DNA of 64,000 bases from Asticcacaulis sp. AND118 (GCF_020535245.1 NZ_CP084911.1:845001-909000); one strand, 5' to 3'. Shown: positions 10,854-20,705, counted from the first letter of the stretch. The notes: generated by a model not told the origin, from the letters alone. Numbers and translations: made by a program.

Positions 10854-10956
10854 GGGCCGGTGCTCTCAGGTTGAACCGGTCGCCGTCATAGGATGTGCCG
10901 CGTAGAGGCGGCGTATAGTTTGATTTCAGGTACGTATAGATTTTGTCTCTGCAACG

Positions 10957-11247
10957 TTAAGCAATCATTCGTCTCAACACCGAATTACCCTTGCGCGCCG
11001 CGAGAACCGCAGTGACGAACTCACGCCGGATGGCGGGATAGTCGATGGTCGGCGCGTAAAAGCCCTGAAGGGTATGATAGATGAAGGCGTGGATGCGCGT
11101 GATGTCTTCACCCGTCAGGTCGGGCAGCGGGTCGCTGATCAGTATGGCCAGCGAGCGGACGACGGCGCTTTCGGCCTCATCGTCGGTGGCGTAGACGTAC
11201 AGCAGGCGGTCGAGCGCGTGTTCCAGAACCTTGAGATCGATGATCAT
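10957..11247 (-). CDS. Hypothetical protein, 96 aa
   Basis: Not recognised. The ATG at 11247 has AAGG 7 bases upstream and is preferred over the TTG at 11265. Predicted mostly helical and soluble: MIIDLKVLEHALDRLLYVYA, then acidic and Leu/Ile-rich helices ending KGNSVLRRMIA. No signal peptide or membrane segment. It stands alone between the DapA group and the TonB receptor terminator. Confidence 0.55.
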   Translation of the reverse strand: MIIDLKVLEHALDRLLYVYATDDEAESAVVRSLAILISDPLPDLTGEDITRIHAFIYHTLQGFYAPTIDYPAIRREFVTAVLAARKGNSVLRRMIA

Positions 11248-11342
11248 GACGGACCTTCGGGGCAAACCTCATCTTATGCCCTGAGGCTGCGCCTTCTGCC
11301 GTAAGCGGACAATGTGCAGAAACAGCGGCTCGCATAAAGGTG

Positions 11343-11374
11343 AAAAAATGCCGCCGGAGTTTATCCGGCGGCAT
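11343..11374 (-). terminator. Rho-independent terminator of the TonB receptor gene
   Basis: On the minus strand a perfect 11-base stem ATGCCGCCGGA / TCCGGCGGCAT with a 5-base loop is followed by TTTTTTC. It begins 7 bases after the receptor stop at 11381. Confidence 0.9.
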
Positions 11375-11380
11375 CCGTGC

Positions 11381-14284
11381 TTACCATTTGCGCTCCACCT
11401 GGAGGGTGAAGGTACGGCCCAGAAGGTCGTACTGGCTGGTCAGAGCGGCGTTGCCGAAGCGCGCCGCACCGTAGTTGGAGATGGCCGGCGGGTCCTCGTT
11501 CAGCAGGTTGCGCACCGAGGCGGTGAGCGTCCAGCCCTCGAAGGCCTTGCGCACCGAAAGAGTATGGTTGGCGTAGAACTCGGTATTCATGTCGTAGCAG
11601 TAGTTCTGGTTCGCCACGCCGAGCAGGGTGCCGGTGTAGCAGTTCTTCTTGTAGTAATCGAAATCGGACGTTTCCCCCACAAAGGTGCCGCTATAGGTGA
11701 AGCTGTAGCTGCCGCGCTGGAGCACAGCCGTCAGGTTGCCGACATATTCCGGATAGCCGACATAGCCGAGATAATTGGTCGGCGTCGTCGCGTTCTTGAG
11801 CTGATAGGTCCATTTGCGCACGAAGGAGTGCTGACTGGAGACCGACAGCTTGCCGAACGGGAAGGTGCGGTTATACCCGACCGTCAGATCGAAGCCGCGC
11901 ATGAACTGCTCAGCGACGTTGACATACGAGTTCTGGATCGTCCGCACGCTGCCGAAGGTGCTCGACCCCGACGTCGTGTCGCGCGTGAACAGGCTGCAGA
12001 AGGGCGAGGACATGTTGGCCGAGTTCAGACACTCGTAAACGATGTTATACGCCCCGTAGGTGGTGATCTGGTTGTTGATCTGGGTCTCGAAGAAGTCGAT
12101 CGCCAGGTTCAGATGGGTGAAGGACGGCGTCAGGACCAGACCCACCGTGCGGTTGTCCGAGGTTTCGGGCTGAAGCCCGGCCGCGCGCCCGCCGCCGGTA
12201 TAGACGGTCGCGGATGAGCCCAGACCGGCATAGGTCGAGGACAGCCCCAAAGCCGCGCAGTTGGTTTTCACGGTTTCGGAGATGGTGTTGCTGGTGCCGT
12301 AGTTGACGCAGGGATCGACGGCCGACTGCGCCGAATAACCGACCTGATTGCCCAGATACTGCTCATAAAGCGACGGGGCGCGGAACGACGTGCCCTGCGA
12401 ACCGCGCAGACGCACGCTGTCGGTCACGGTCCAGTTCAGGCTGCCCTTGTAGGTCGTGTTCGACCCATAGGACTCGTAGTCGCTGTAGCGCGTGGACAGG
12501 GCGATATCGACGCGTTTGGCGAACGGCAGGTCCTTGACGACCGGCACGCCGAATTCGGCGTAAACCTCGTTGATCGAGTCGCGGCCCGTCGTCTGGCCTG
12601 CAACCGTCGAGCCCCAATAGTTGGAAATCGAGGCGTTCGGGCCCGGCTGGTCGTTGATATATTCCTTGCGCAGCATCACGCCGACGCTGGCCGCCACGGT
12701 GCCCGCCGGCAGGTCGAACAGGTCGCCCGAGGCGCTGGCTTCGACATAGGACTGACGGTAGGTGGTGTGGCCTTCTTCGTAGCCGAACAGGAAGGCGGAT
12801 TCCTCGGCGGTGAACTGACCCGTTTCGACGGTCGACTGACGGAAGTAGTTGACGCCGCCCGTGGGGCAGGCCGTTGCGGTGATCAGCAGGGCCGTGTTGC
12901 ACAGGGTCGCGCCGACCGTGGCGTTGACGCGATCATTGTAGACGAAGTCGCCGCCATAGGTCGAATTGTTGTTCGACACCTGCGCCGCCACGTCGTAGGT
13001 CCAGCCCTTGAGGAAGCCCAGCTCGGGCAGGTCGCCGCGTACGCCGATCAGGGCGCGGGTATAGCGCGTGTCCTGATCCGCATTGGTCGGGATCATGATT
13101 ATCGAATAGGCCGATGTCTTCAGCACATTATAGGGGTTGGAGGCGCTGACGGTCGGGAAGAGCTGACGCCAGTTTTCCTGACGCGAGACGCGGCGGTTGT
13201 ACATGAAGTCGCCATAGACTTCGGTGCCGTTATCGAACCTATAGTCGCCGGTGAAGTTGACCGAGCGGCGCGTGACCGGCGAAATGGCCGTCTTGCTGGC
13301 CCAGCGGCTGTCCATATAGGGCGCGGTGGCGCGCGAGTTGCGCGACTCTTCGGGCGTGCTGCCCGTATAGATGACGCGCTTCAGACCATTGGACTGCGTG
13401 GCGTCATAGACATAGTAGTTGCCGTTATAGAGGACACCGGCGGTCAGGCCGTAGCATTTGTAGCTGCCGGTGGCCGGGTCGATCACGTCGGCGCGCGTGC
13501 CGTCCGTGTAGAAGATGCGCTGTTCCGGGCAACTCAGAAAGTCGCGGTCGCTGTAGCGCAGGGCCTCCTGCTTGTAATAGTCGAGATTGAAGATACCGTG
13601 GAAATTGCCGGCATTGATCGACTGGCTCAGGCTGGTGCTGTAGGACTCGCCGCCGCCCTGTTCCGGCAGGGCCGCGAAGGCCTTGAAGCTGCCGCCGCTC
13701 GACGTCTTCTTGGTGATGACATTGACCACGCCGGCGATGGCGTCGGAACCATAGATGGCCGAGGCACCGTCTTTCAGGATCTCGTAGCGGTCGACGATCG
13801 AATTGGGGATGGTGTTGAGATCGACCGGTCCGACCTGACCGCGCGAACCCGCGGGCCCGACGCGGTGACCGTTGATCAGGATCAGGGTGCGGTTGGCGCC
13901 CAGACCGCGCAGCGACAGCGTATTGACGCCCGGACCGCCGGTGACGTTATAGCCGGTATAGCCGTTGTCGATCTGTGAAGCGCTGGCGGCGATGGTCGAG
14001 CTTTGCAGGATGCGCGTGGTGTCGACCTGACCTTCCAGTTCGGCCTTTTCGGTCGTTATGACCTGAATGGGCGAGGTGGCGGTGAATTCGCTGCGGCGCA
14101 GGCGCGAGCCGGTGACGACGACTTCCTGGATTGTCTCCGTCGGGGCCTCCTCGGCCTTGGCCGGAGTGGGATCGCTGGTCGTTGTCTGGGCGGCGGCCGG
14201 GAGGCTGCCCAGGGCGGCGACCATAAGCGCGGCTGAACTGAGGGCGGTGTTGAGTCTGTATTTTCCGGGTATATTTGTTTTCAT
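11381..14284 (-). CDS. TonB-dependent outer-membrane receptor
   Basis: 967 aa from the ATG at 14284, which has CAGGAG 7 bases upstream; an in-frame start 10 codons further up lacks this. Signal peptide ends at AAAQ. The TonB box region reads ETIQEVVVTGSRLRR, followed by a plug with ANRTLILINGHRVGP and GSDAIAGVVNVITKK, then a barrel ending FTLQVERKW. The Ser/Thr-Gln rich receptors of this type in Caulobacterales and sphingomonads usually import oligosaccharides or peptides; the ligand is not determined by sequence. It is a single-gene unit with its own AT-rich leader and strong terminator. Confidence 0.93.
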   Translation of the reverse strand: MKTNIPGKYRLNTALSSAALMVAALGSLPAAAQTTTSDPTPAKAEEAPTETIQEVVVTGSRLRRSEFTATSPIQVITTEKAELEGQVDTTRILQSSTIAASASQIDNGYTGYNVTGGPGVNTLSLRGLGANRTLILINGHRVGPAGSRGQVGPVDLNTIPNSIVDRYEILKDGASAIYGSDAIAGVVNVITKKTSSGGSFKAFAALPEQGGGESYSTSLSQSINAGNFHGIFNLDYYKQEALRYSDRDFLSCPEQRIFYTDGTRADVIDPATGSYKCYGLTAGVLYNGNYYVYDATQSNGLKRVIYTGSTPEESRNSRATAPYMDSRWASKTAISPVTRRSVNFTGDYRFDNGTEVYGDFMYNRRVSRQENWRQLFPTVSASNPYNVLKTSAYSIIMIPTNADQDTRYTRALIGVRGDLPELGFLKGWTYDVAAQVSNNNSTYGGDFVYNDRVNATVGATLCNTALLITATACPTGGVNYFRQSTVETGQFTAEESAFLFGYEEGHTTYRQSYVEASASGDLFDLPAGTVAASVGVMLRKEYINDQPGPNASISNYWGSTVAGQTTGRDSINEVYAEFGVPVVKDLPFAKRVDIALSTRYSDYESYGSNTTYKGSLNWTVTDSVRLRGSQGTSFRAPSLYEQYLGNQVGYSAQSAVDPCVNYGTSNTISETVKTNCAALGLSSTYAGLGSSATVYTGGGRAAGLQPETSDNRTVGLVLTPSFTHLNLAIDFFETQINNQITTYGAYNIVYECLNSANMSSPFCSLFTRDTTSGSSTFGSVRTIQNSYVNVAEQFMRGFDLTVGYNRTFPFGKLSVSSQHSFVRKWTYQLKNATTPTNYLGYVGYPEYVGNLTAVLQRGSYSFTYSGTFVGETSDFDYYKKNCYTGTLLGVANQNYCYDMNTEFYANHTLSVRKAFEGWTLTASVRNLLNEDPPAISNYGAARFGNAALTSQYDLLGRTFTLQVERKW

Positions 14285-14528
14285 TGATACGCTCCTGAGG
14301 AAACCGCCGAACAAGGGGAGGGGCGGACCGTATCAAATGAAAATATAGCCCTTTCAACGTCAACTAAACTTCATGACGAAAATATAAATGTCATTATTTG
14401 TATTGTATTTATGATATAGTTTGTTGCGAGGAAATTTAAATCATAGTGTTATTGAAATGAGGTTTGTGAAATTCTGTTTTAATGTTGTCTCGTTTGTTTC
14501 GAAACGTATATTTTGCAACCATATGGAA
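14285..14528. other. AT-rich promoter/leader region upstream of the TonB receptor
   Basis: This gene-free stretch is much richer in A and T than the surroundings (for example AAAATATAAATGTCATTATTTG). It must hold the receptor promoter. No clear operator or riboswitch was recognised. Confidence 0.4.
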
Positions 14529-14530
14529 AC

Positions 14531-14556
14531 GCCCGCTCCGCGAGGGCGGAACGGGC
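14531..14556 (-). terminator. Terminator of putA
   Basis: Stem GCCCGCTCCGC / GCGGAACGGGC (10 of 11 pairs) with loop GAGG, 25 bases after the putA stop. On the minus strand it is followed by GTTTCC, a weak U-tract. Confidence 0.65.
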
Positions 14557-14581
14557 ATTTCAGCTTCCGATAGAAGATGCG

Positions 14582-17500
14582 TCAGATGTCGGTTTCGGCC
14601 AGCGACAACAGGCTGGCATTGCCGCCGGCCGAGGTGGTATCGACCGAGACGGTGCGCTCGCTTGCGAAACGCAACAGATAGTGCGGACCGCCCGCCTTGG
14701 GGCCGGTGCCCGACAGGCCTTCGCCGCCGAAGGGCTGCGAGCCGACCACGGCGCCGATCATCGAGCGATTGACATAGAGGTTACCGACTCTGGCCAGAGA
14801 CTTGACCCGTTCGGCGGTTTCGGCGACGCGCGAATGCAGCCCCATGGTCAGGCCGTAGCCGCGCGCATTGACGCGGGCGACGACGCTGTCCAGTTCGCCG
14901 GCCTTCCACGTCACCACGTGCAGGATCGGGCCGAACCATTCCTGAGCCAGGTCTTCGATGGCATGGAGTCGGATCAGGGTCGGCGGCACGAAGAGGCCGG
15001 TCTGCGGCAGATCAAGTGTATGAATCCATTGCGCCTGCATTGACTGGCGATACGCAAGTAATTTGTCGCGGGCGACGGCGTCGATGACCGGACCGACATC
15101 GGTGCGGTTATCCGCCGGGTCGCCCAGAACCAGCGCGTCCATTGCGCCTTTCAGCATATGGATGATGGTGTCGGCCACGTCCTCCTGCACGATCAGCAGG
15201 CGCAGCGCCGAGCAGCGCTGACCCGCCGAGCGGAAGGCCGAGGTGACGACATCGCTCACCACCTGTTCCGGCAGGGCGGTGGAATCGACGATCATGGCGT
15301 TGAGCCCGCCGGTTTCCGCGATCAGCGGTACGAGCGGTCGATGGTCATCGCTGAGCAGGCTGCGGGCGATGGCGCGCGCCGTGCCGGTCGAACCGGTAAA
15401 GGCCACGCCGTGCACCAAGGCCGAGGCGGTCAGGGCCGCGCCGACTTCGGGTCCGCCGGGCAGGAAATGCAGCACATCGGTCGGGATTCCGGCCTCGTGC
15501 GCCAGTTGCACGGCGCGGAAAGCGATCAGCGGCGTTTGCGGCGCAGGCTTGGCGGCGACAGGGTTTCCGGCGACCAGAGCCGCGGTCACTTGCCCAATGA
15601 AAATGGCCAGCGGGAAATTCCATGGCGAAATGCAAGCGAATGTGCCCCGGCCCGTCAGTCGCAGTTCGTTCAGTTCGCCCGTCGGCCCCGGCAGCGTCAC
15701 CGGGCGGAACTGTTCTCGGGCATTGACAGCGTAATAACGGCAGAAATCGACGGCTTCGCGGATCTCGGCCACGGCGTCGCCCAGCGTCTTGCCGGCTTCG
15801 TGGACGCACAGCCCCATCAGTTCAACCCGGTTGGCTTCCATCAGGTCGGCGAGGCGATCAAGGCAGGCGGCGCGCTCTTCGACCGGCGTGGCGGCCCAGC
15901 CTTCGGCGGCAGCGGCGGCGGCGACCAGCGCGCGCGTCACGTCGGCAGCGGAGGCTTCGACCACCGTGCCGATCTGTTGCGACGGGTCGGCGGGGCGCAG
16001 GACCGGTCTGGCCGTGCCCGTTACGGTCTGACCCGACACCAGCGCCGTGGCGGCGTGGGATTTCGCACCCATGGCGGCGACGGCGCTCAGGGTCGCATCG
16101 AGCGTCGCCTGATCGTTCAGGTCCAGACCCTGCGAATTTCTGCGGCCGGGGAAGAGAGCGGCGGGCAGGGGGATGGCCGGGTGCGGGCGGCCTTTGACGG
16201 CGGCGATGTGGGCGGCGGGATCGGACAAAAGCGTTTCCTCATTGACGGTTGGGTCGGCCAGTTGATGCACGAAGGACGAGTTGGCGCCGTTTTCCAGCAG
16301 GCGGCGCACCAGATAGGCCAGCAGTTCTTTATGCCCGCCGACGGGCGCATAGGTGCGGCAGTTGTAGCCAAGGTCGCGGACCAGTCGTTCATGCAGGCCT
16401 TCGCCCATGCCGTGCAGGCGCTGGAACTCGAAGTCGCGCCGCTCACCCGCCCAATCCATGATCGTGGCGACCGTCAGAGCGTTGTGGCCCGCAAAGGCCG
16501 GCCAGATGTGCGAGGCGTTGAGCATGTCCTTGGCGCAGGCCAGATAGGAGACGTCGGTGGCGGGTTTGCGCGTGAACAGCGGATAGTCGCTTAAGCCCTC
16601 GACCTGCGCGCGCTTGATTTCCGAATCCCAGTAGGCGCCCTTCACCAGACGCACCTTGAGGCGATGGCCGGTTTCCTTGCCGATGGCCTGCGCCCAGCCG
16701 ATCAGCGGACGCGCGCGTTTGCCGTAAGCCTGCGCCGCCATGCCGAGGCCATCCCAGCCCGACAGGGCCGGATCGCGCAGCACGCCTTCGATGATGTCGA
16801 GCGAGATCAGCAGGCGCTCGGTCTCTTCGGCGTCGATGGTCAGGTCCATGCCGTGCGCCGCCGCCTTGTCCGCCAGATGACGGATCATTTCGATCAGTTG
16901 CGGAACGCAAGCGTCCTGATTGGCGACCTCATGGCGCGGATGCAGGGCCGACAGCTTGATCGAGATCGAATGGCCTGCGCCTTTGGGGGAGCGGCCCACC
17001 GTATCCAGCGCTTTTTCGTATGATGAGAAGTACTTCTCGGCGTCGGCGAAGGTGCGGGCGGACTCGCCCAACATGTCGAACGAGGCGGTAAAGCCCTTGT
17101 TTTCCGGCTTGGCGGCGACGTCCAGCGCTTCGTCGATAGTGCGGCCCATGACGAAGACCTCGCCCATCATCTTCATGGCGACGGCGACACCCTGACGGAT
17201 GACCGGTTCACCCATGCGGGTGACGAGCTTTTTCAGCGTCCCGGCCTGTTCCGGGTCTTCGACCAGGGCCCGGGTGAGGATCAGGCCGAAGGTCGCCGTA
17301 TTGACCAGTTTCGACCCGGACTTCGACTTGTGCGACAGCCAGTCGGCATCCGAAATCTTGTCACGGATCAACAGGTTGGCGGTCTCAGGATCAGGTACGC
17401 GCAGGTACGCTTCGGCCAGCGACAGAAGCGCCACGCCCTCGGCCGTATTGAGGCGGTATTCCTGCAGGAAGCGGTTGACCCAGCCGGTCGATTGCGCCGC

Positions 17501-17653
17501 TTTCAAATCTTGAAGAATCAACCGGGCCTGCGCCATGACGCGCTGACGCGTCGCGGCGTCGAGCGTGGCGTCGGGGAGCAGGGCGGCCAGAACCTCGGCC
17601 TCCGGGGCGCGATGCAGGGCGGTCATGCGGGCGCGGGCGTCGGCAAGGGTCAT
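14582..17653 (-). CDS. putA: Bifunctional proline dehydrogenase / glutamate-semialdehyde dehydrogenase PutA
   Basis: 1023 aa from the ATG at 17653 (GGAG just upstream; the 37 codons before it are not conserved-looking). Oxidises proline to glutamate in two steps with substrate channelling. The FAD proline dehydrogenase barrel spans about 120-470 with RLVKGAYWDSEIKRAQ near 336 and RTYAPVGGHKELLAYL near 432. The NAD aldehyde dehydrogenase spans about 520-1010 with the catalytic Cys near 811 in FRSAGQRCSALR. No N-terminal ribbon-helix-helix domain, so it does not self-repress; the divergent Lrp-type gene is the expected regulator. Confidence 0.95.
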   Translation of the reverse strand: MTLADARARMTALHRAPEAEVLAALLPDATLDAATRQRVMAQARLILQDLKAAQSTGWVNRFLQEYRLNTAEGVALLSLAEAYLRVPDPETANLLIRDKISDADWLSHKSKSGSKLVNTATFGLILTRALVEDPEQAGTLKKLVTRMGEPVIRQGVAVAMKMMGEVFVMGRTIDEALDVAAKPENKGFTASFDMLGESARTFADAEKYFSSYEKALDTVGRSPKGAGHSISIKLSALHPRHEVANQDACVPQLIEMIRHLADKAAAHGMDLTIDAEETERLLISLDIIEGVLRDPALSGWDGLGMAAQAYGKRARPLIGWAQAIGKETGHRLKVRLVKGAYWDSEIKRAQVEGLSDYPLFTRKPATDVSYLACAKDMLNASHIWPAFAGHNALTVATIMDWAGERRDFEFQRLHGMGEGLHERLVRDLGYNCRTYAPVGGHKELLAYLVRRLLENGANSSFVHQLADPTVNEETLLSDPAAHIAAVKGRPHPAIPLPAALFPGRRNSQGLDLNDQATLDATLSAVAAMGAKSHAATALVSGQTVTGTARPVLRPADPSQQIGTVVEASAADVTRALVAAAAAAEGWAATPVEERAACLDRLADLMEANRVELMGLCVHEAGKTLGDAVAEIREAVDFCRYYAVNAREQFRPVTLPGPTGELNELRLTGRGTFACISPWNFPLAIFIGQVTAALVAGNPVAAKPAPQTPLIAFRAVQLAHEAGIPTDVLHFLPGGPEVGAALTASALVHGVAFTGSTGTARAIARSLLSDDHRPLVPLIAETGGLNAMIVDSTALPEQVVSDVVTSAFRSAGQRCSALRLLIVQEDVADTIIHMLKGAMDALVLGDPADNRTDVGPVIDAVARDKLLAYRQSMQAQWIHTLDLPQTGLFVPPTLIRLHAIEDLAQEWFGPILHVVTWKAGELDSVVARVNARGYGLTMGLHSRVAETAERVKSLARVGNLYVNRSMIGAVVGSQPFGGEGLSGTGPKAGGPHYLLRFASERTVSVDTTSAGGNASLLSLAETDI

Positions 17654-17797
17654 GGAGGCTCCGGAATGGTCATATATGAAACTTTTTTGAGTATGCGCCG
17701 TTTTTTGAAAATGTGCTTGGGATTTTGGCGTTATTGACCGAAGGATATTTATTGATTTATGCATTTTTTATAAGAAAATTCTGTGAGACACGCTGCC
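17654..17797. promoter_or_regulatory. Divergent putA / putR promoter region
   Basis: 144 bases between the two start codons, markedly AT-rich (GATTTTGGCGTTATTGACCG, GGATATTTATTGATTTATGC). Lrp-family proteins bind such AT-rich degenerate sites. No exact operator could be assigned. Confidence 0.5.
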
Positions 17798-18253
17798 ATG
17801 CTCGATGAGATAGATCGCAAGATTCTCCGCCTGCTTCAGGCGGACGGACGCATGACCAATCAGGCGCTGGCCGAAGCCGTCCACGTCTCGCCTGCCGCCT
17901 GCTTCGAGCGCGTCAAGCGCCTCAAGGCCAACGGCTATATTCTGGGGACCATGGCCATTCTCGATCCGGTCAAGCTCGATCGGGCGCTGCTGATCTTTGT
18001 CGAGGTGCTGCTCGACCGCACGACCGAGGACGTCTTCGACGCCTTTCGCCACGCCGTGACGCGTCAACCGGAAATCCTCGAGTGCCACATGGTCGCTGGC
18101 GGCTTCGACTATCTGATCAAGGCGCGGGTCAGGGACATGGCGGCCTACCGGCAGTTTCTGGGCGATGCGCTGGTCAGTTTGCCCGGTGTGCGCGAAACCC
18201 GCACCTATGCGGTGCTGGAAGAGGTCAAAAACGCCATTGCCCTGCCGGTTTAA
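17798..18253 (+). CDS. putR: Lrp/AsnC family regulator, probable proline-responsive activator PutR
   Basis: 151 aa from ATG 17798 (MLDEIDRKILRLLQADGR, the canonical Lrp opening); GTG at 17783 is an alternative. N-terminal winged HTH (residues 2-60; NQALAEAVHVSPAACFERVKRL) and C-terminal RAM ligand-binding/oligomer domain (65-150; ECHMVAGGFDYLIKARV). In alphaproteobacteria an Lrp-type gene divergent from putA activates it when proline is present. The divergent arrangement here matches that. Confidence 0.88.
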   Translation: MLDEIDRKILRLLQADGRMTNQALAEAVHVSPAACFERVKRLKANGYILGTMAILDPVKLDRALLIFVEVLLDRTTEDVFDAFRHAVTRQPEILECHMVAGGFDYLIKARVRDMAAYRQFLGDALVSLPGVRETRTYAVLEEVKNAIALPV

Positions 18254-18272
18254 CCGTCTGATCGATTGACCA

Positions 18273-18284
18273 GACAACGTTGTC
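18273..18284. promoter_or_regulatory. Perfect palindrome GACAACGTTGTC, LacI-type operator candidate
   Basis: A 12-base perfect palindrome with a central CG, typical of LacI-family operators, sits 15 bases before the GH94 start, in the 46-base spacer after putR. A local carbohydrate repressor may control the GH94 gene; no LacI gene is in the window. Confidence 0.45.
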
Positions 18285-18299
18285 GTGGTTTGAAGCGGT

Positions 18300-20606
18300 A
18301 TGAGCCTGATCACACTCACCTCCGATTCCTGTACCCTGACCTCCGCCACGGCCATGCCGCGCGCTTCGGGATTTTTGTGGAACCGCAAGATGATGCTGCA
18401 CGCGACCTGCCGCGGCTTCGTCACCGCCCAGCACATGCAGCCGGAACCGGCCCGCTACAGCCACGCCCCGGTCGTCGAGGGCAAGACCTTCATGCTGCCG
18501 GAAACAGCGCATTACGCGCACCATCCGGGGCGTTTCGTCTATGTGCGCGACCTGCGCAGCGGACGGCATTTCTCCGTCCCCCATGAGCCCGTGCGTCGTG
18601 CGCCGCAAGCCTTCGGCTTTACCCAGCATCCGGAGCGGCTGGAGTGGTCCGTGCAGCAAGACGGCCTCGATATAAACTGGAGCCTTGTTCTTCCGGTCGA
18701 TGAGCCGGTGGAGTTATGGCGTCTGGAAATCCGTAACCGTCTCGACACGCCGCGCGTCCTGCGCATCGTGCCCTATTTCCCGGTCGGCTATATGAGCTGG
18801 ATGAACCAGGGCGCGCGCTTCGCTGCCGATCTGAACGCCGTGGTCGCCAGTTCGGTCACCGCCTATCAGAAGGTCGAAGATTATTTCAAAAATCAGCACC
18901 TTAAAGACAAGACCTTCCTCACGTGCGACCGCATCGCGGACGCTTTCGAGACGCGGCGCGAGGACTTCGAGGGCGAGGGCGGGCTGACCGATCCGGACAT
19001 GCTGCGCGACGGCCTCAAAGGTGGCGAGGCGGCGTACGAAACCCCGGCGGCTATCCTGCAATTCGATCAGGCCTTCGAGGCCGGCGAGACGCAAGCCTGG
19101 CACTTCGTCTTCGGCCCGGCCTTCGATGAGGCCGAGGTCGCACGCCTGAAAAGCGCCTATCTGGGGGCTGAAGCGTTCGACCGCACCTGCGCCGAAGCCC
19201 GCGCCTATGTCGAACAGGGGCGCGGCGTGCTCTCCATCGAGACCCCGGATGCGCATTTCGACGCCTTCATGAACCGCTGGCTGGCGCGGCAGGTCTATTA
19301 TCACGGCGACACCAACCGCCTGACCACCGATCCGCAGACGCGCAACTACCTGCAGGACGCACTGGGTATGGTCTTTGTGCGGCCCGACAGTGCGAAGGCG
19401 TCGCTGCTCTATGCCCTGTCGAAACAGAACCCGGACGGCTCCATGCCCGACGGCATCAAGCTCTACGACGGCGCGCAGTTCAGCTACATCAATCAGGTGC
19501 CGCACACCGACCATTGCGTCTGGCTGTTCATGCTGCTGGAAGCCTATCTCGATGAGACCGACGACTACGCCGTGCTCGATGCCGACGTGGCGGGACAGTC
19601 CGTGCGGGCGCGGCTGGAGGCGGCGCTACACTGGCTGCTCAAGACCCGCGATCATCGCCTGTTGAGTTTCATCGATCAGGGCGACTGGAACGACCCGATG
19701 AACATGGTCGGGTGGAAGGGCAAGGGTGTGTCGGGCTGGCTGACGCTCGCCGTGGCCTATGCTCTGCGGTTGTGGGCGCGGTTGTCGGGGCAGGCGGCGC
19801 CGTGGCTGACAGAGGCCGAGGCCATGAACGCGGCGATGAACACCCATCTGTGGGACGGCGACTGGTTCGGGCGCGGGATCACCGACGATGACGTGAAGTT
19901 TGGCATCAAGAGCGATGCGGAAGGGCGGATCTACCTCAATCCGCAAAGCTTCGCCCTCCTGTCGGGGGCGGCTTCCGAAGCGCAGGGCGAACGCATGGTC
20001 TCAGCCGTCGCGACGGAACTTGAGACGCCCTACGGCGTCGAAATGCTCGGTCCGCCCTATACGAAGATGCGCGAAGACGTCGGCCGCCTGACGCAGAAAT
20101 CGCCCGGCGTGGCCGAAAACGGGTCGGTCTACAACCATGCGGCGGCCTTTTATATCTATAGTCTGACGCAGGTGAGGAAGGGCGAAAAAGCCTTTGAACT
20201 GATGCGTAAAATGATCGCCGGAACCGACGTTGCCGATTACGGTCAGCGCGGGCAGTTTCCGGTCTTCATCCCTAACTATTACCGCGGCGACTTCCACGCC
20301 AATCCACGCACGGCGGGCCGGTCTTCGCAACTGTTCAATACCGGCACCGTGGCCTGGGTCTACCGCAGTCTGGTCGAGGGCCTGTTCGGCCTGAAAGGCA
20401 CGCGCGAGGGTCTGAGCGTGCGGCCCTGCCTGCCGGCGTACTGGTCGGAAACTAAGGCAACGCGGTTGTTCCGCGGTTCGACGTACCACGTCACCTATCG
20501 CCGGGGCGACCAGCCGGGTCTGATGCTGGACGGTCAGCCGATAACGGGCGATGTGCTGCCCTTGCCGCAAACGCCCGGTACCTTCGAAGTTGTTGTGACC
20601 CTGTAA
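18300..20606 (+). CDS. GH94-type glycoside phosphorylase-like protein
   Basis: 768 aa, no signal peptide, so cytoplasmic. N-terminal beta-sandwich (about 1-270) with the substrate-contact segment RFVYVRDLRSG, then an (alpha/alpha)6 barrel. The DWND motif at residues 462-465 (IDQGDWNDPMNMVGWKGKG) carries the general-acid Asp of the GH94/GH149-like families; YHGDTNRLTTDPQTRNYLQD and PHTDHCVWLF line the active site. Such enzymes split beta-glycosidic bonds with phosphate, releasing sugar-1-phosphate from cellobiose, laminari- or related oligosaccharides. It lacks the long membrane part of NdvB. The exact disaccharide cannot be read from the sequence. Confidence 0.8.
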   Translation: MSLITLTSDSCTLTSATAMPRASGFLWNRKMMLHATCRGFVTAQHMQPEPARYSHAPVVEGKTFMLPETAHYAHHPGRFVYVRDLRSGRHFSVPHEPVRRAPQAFGFTQHPERLEWSVQQDGLDINWSLVLPVDEPVELWRLEIRNRLDTPRVLRIVPYFPVGYMSWMNQGARFAADLNAVVASSVTAYQKVEDYFKNQHLKDKTFLTCDRIADAFETRREDFEGEGGLTDPDMLRDGLKGGEAAYETPAAILQFDQAFEAGETQAWHFVFGPAFDEAEVARLKSAYLGAEAFDRTCAEARAYVEQGRGVLSIETPDAHFDAFMNRWLARQVYYHGDTNRLTTDPQTRNYLQDALGMVFVRPDSAKASLLYALSKQNPDGSMPDGIKLYDGAQFSYINQVPHTDHCVWLFMLLEAYLDETDDYAVLDADVAGQSVRARLEAALHWLLKTRDHRLLSFIDQGDWNDPMNMVGWKGKGVSGWLTLAVAYALRLWARLSGQAAPWLTEAEAMNAAMNTHLWDGDWFGRGITDDDVKFGIKSDAEGRIYLNPQSFALLSGAASEAQGERMVSAVATELETPYGVEMLGPPYTKMREDVGRLTQKSPGVAENGSVYNHAAAFYIYSLTQVRKGEKAFELMRKMIAGTDVADYGQRGQFPVFIPNYYRGDFHANPRTAGRSSQLFNTGTVAWVYRSLVEGLFGLKGTREGLSVRPCLPAYWSETKATRLFRGSTYHVTYRRGDQPGLMLDGQPITGDVLPLPQTPGTFEVVVTL

Positions 20607-20612
20607 CAAGGA

Positions 20613-20634
20613 CGCCGGACACAAAGGTCCGGCG
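20613..20634. terminator. Hairpin after the GH94 gene
   Basis: Perfect 8-base stem CGCCGGAC / GTCCGGCG, loop ACAAAG, starting 7 bases after the GH94 stop. No U-tract follows, so termination may need Rho or the hairpin may only stabilise the 3' end. Confidence 0.5.
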
Positions 20635-20705
20635 GCGCCAAAATGGGATAGGGCGCAGTTTGGTCAGGTCCGTGGAACGGGGAGCGTTACGCAGAAACTG
20701 ACGGT

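Noticed and set aside
10590-10956. Riboswitch or attenuator upstream of the DapA-family gene
   Set aside because: No lysine-riboswitch-like helices; the stretch is better explained by a small coding gene with host-like codon use.
12767-13978. 403-codon plus-strand frame inside the TonB receptor
   Set aside because: Shadow of the receptor plug and barrel; the receptor has promoter leader, ribosome-binding site and terminator.
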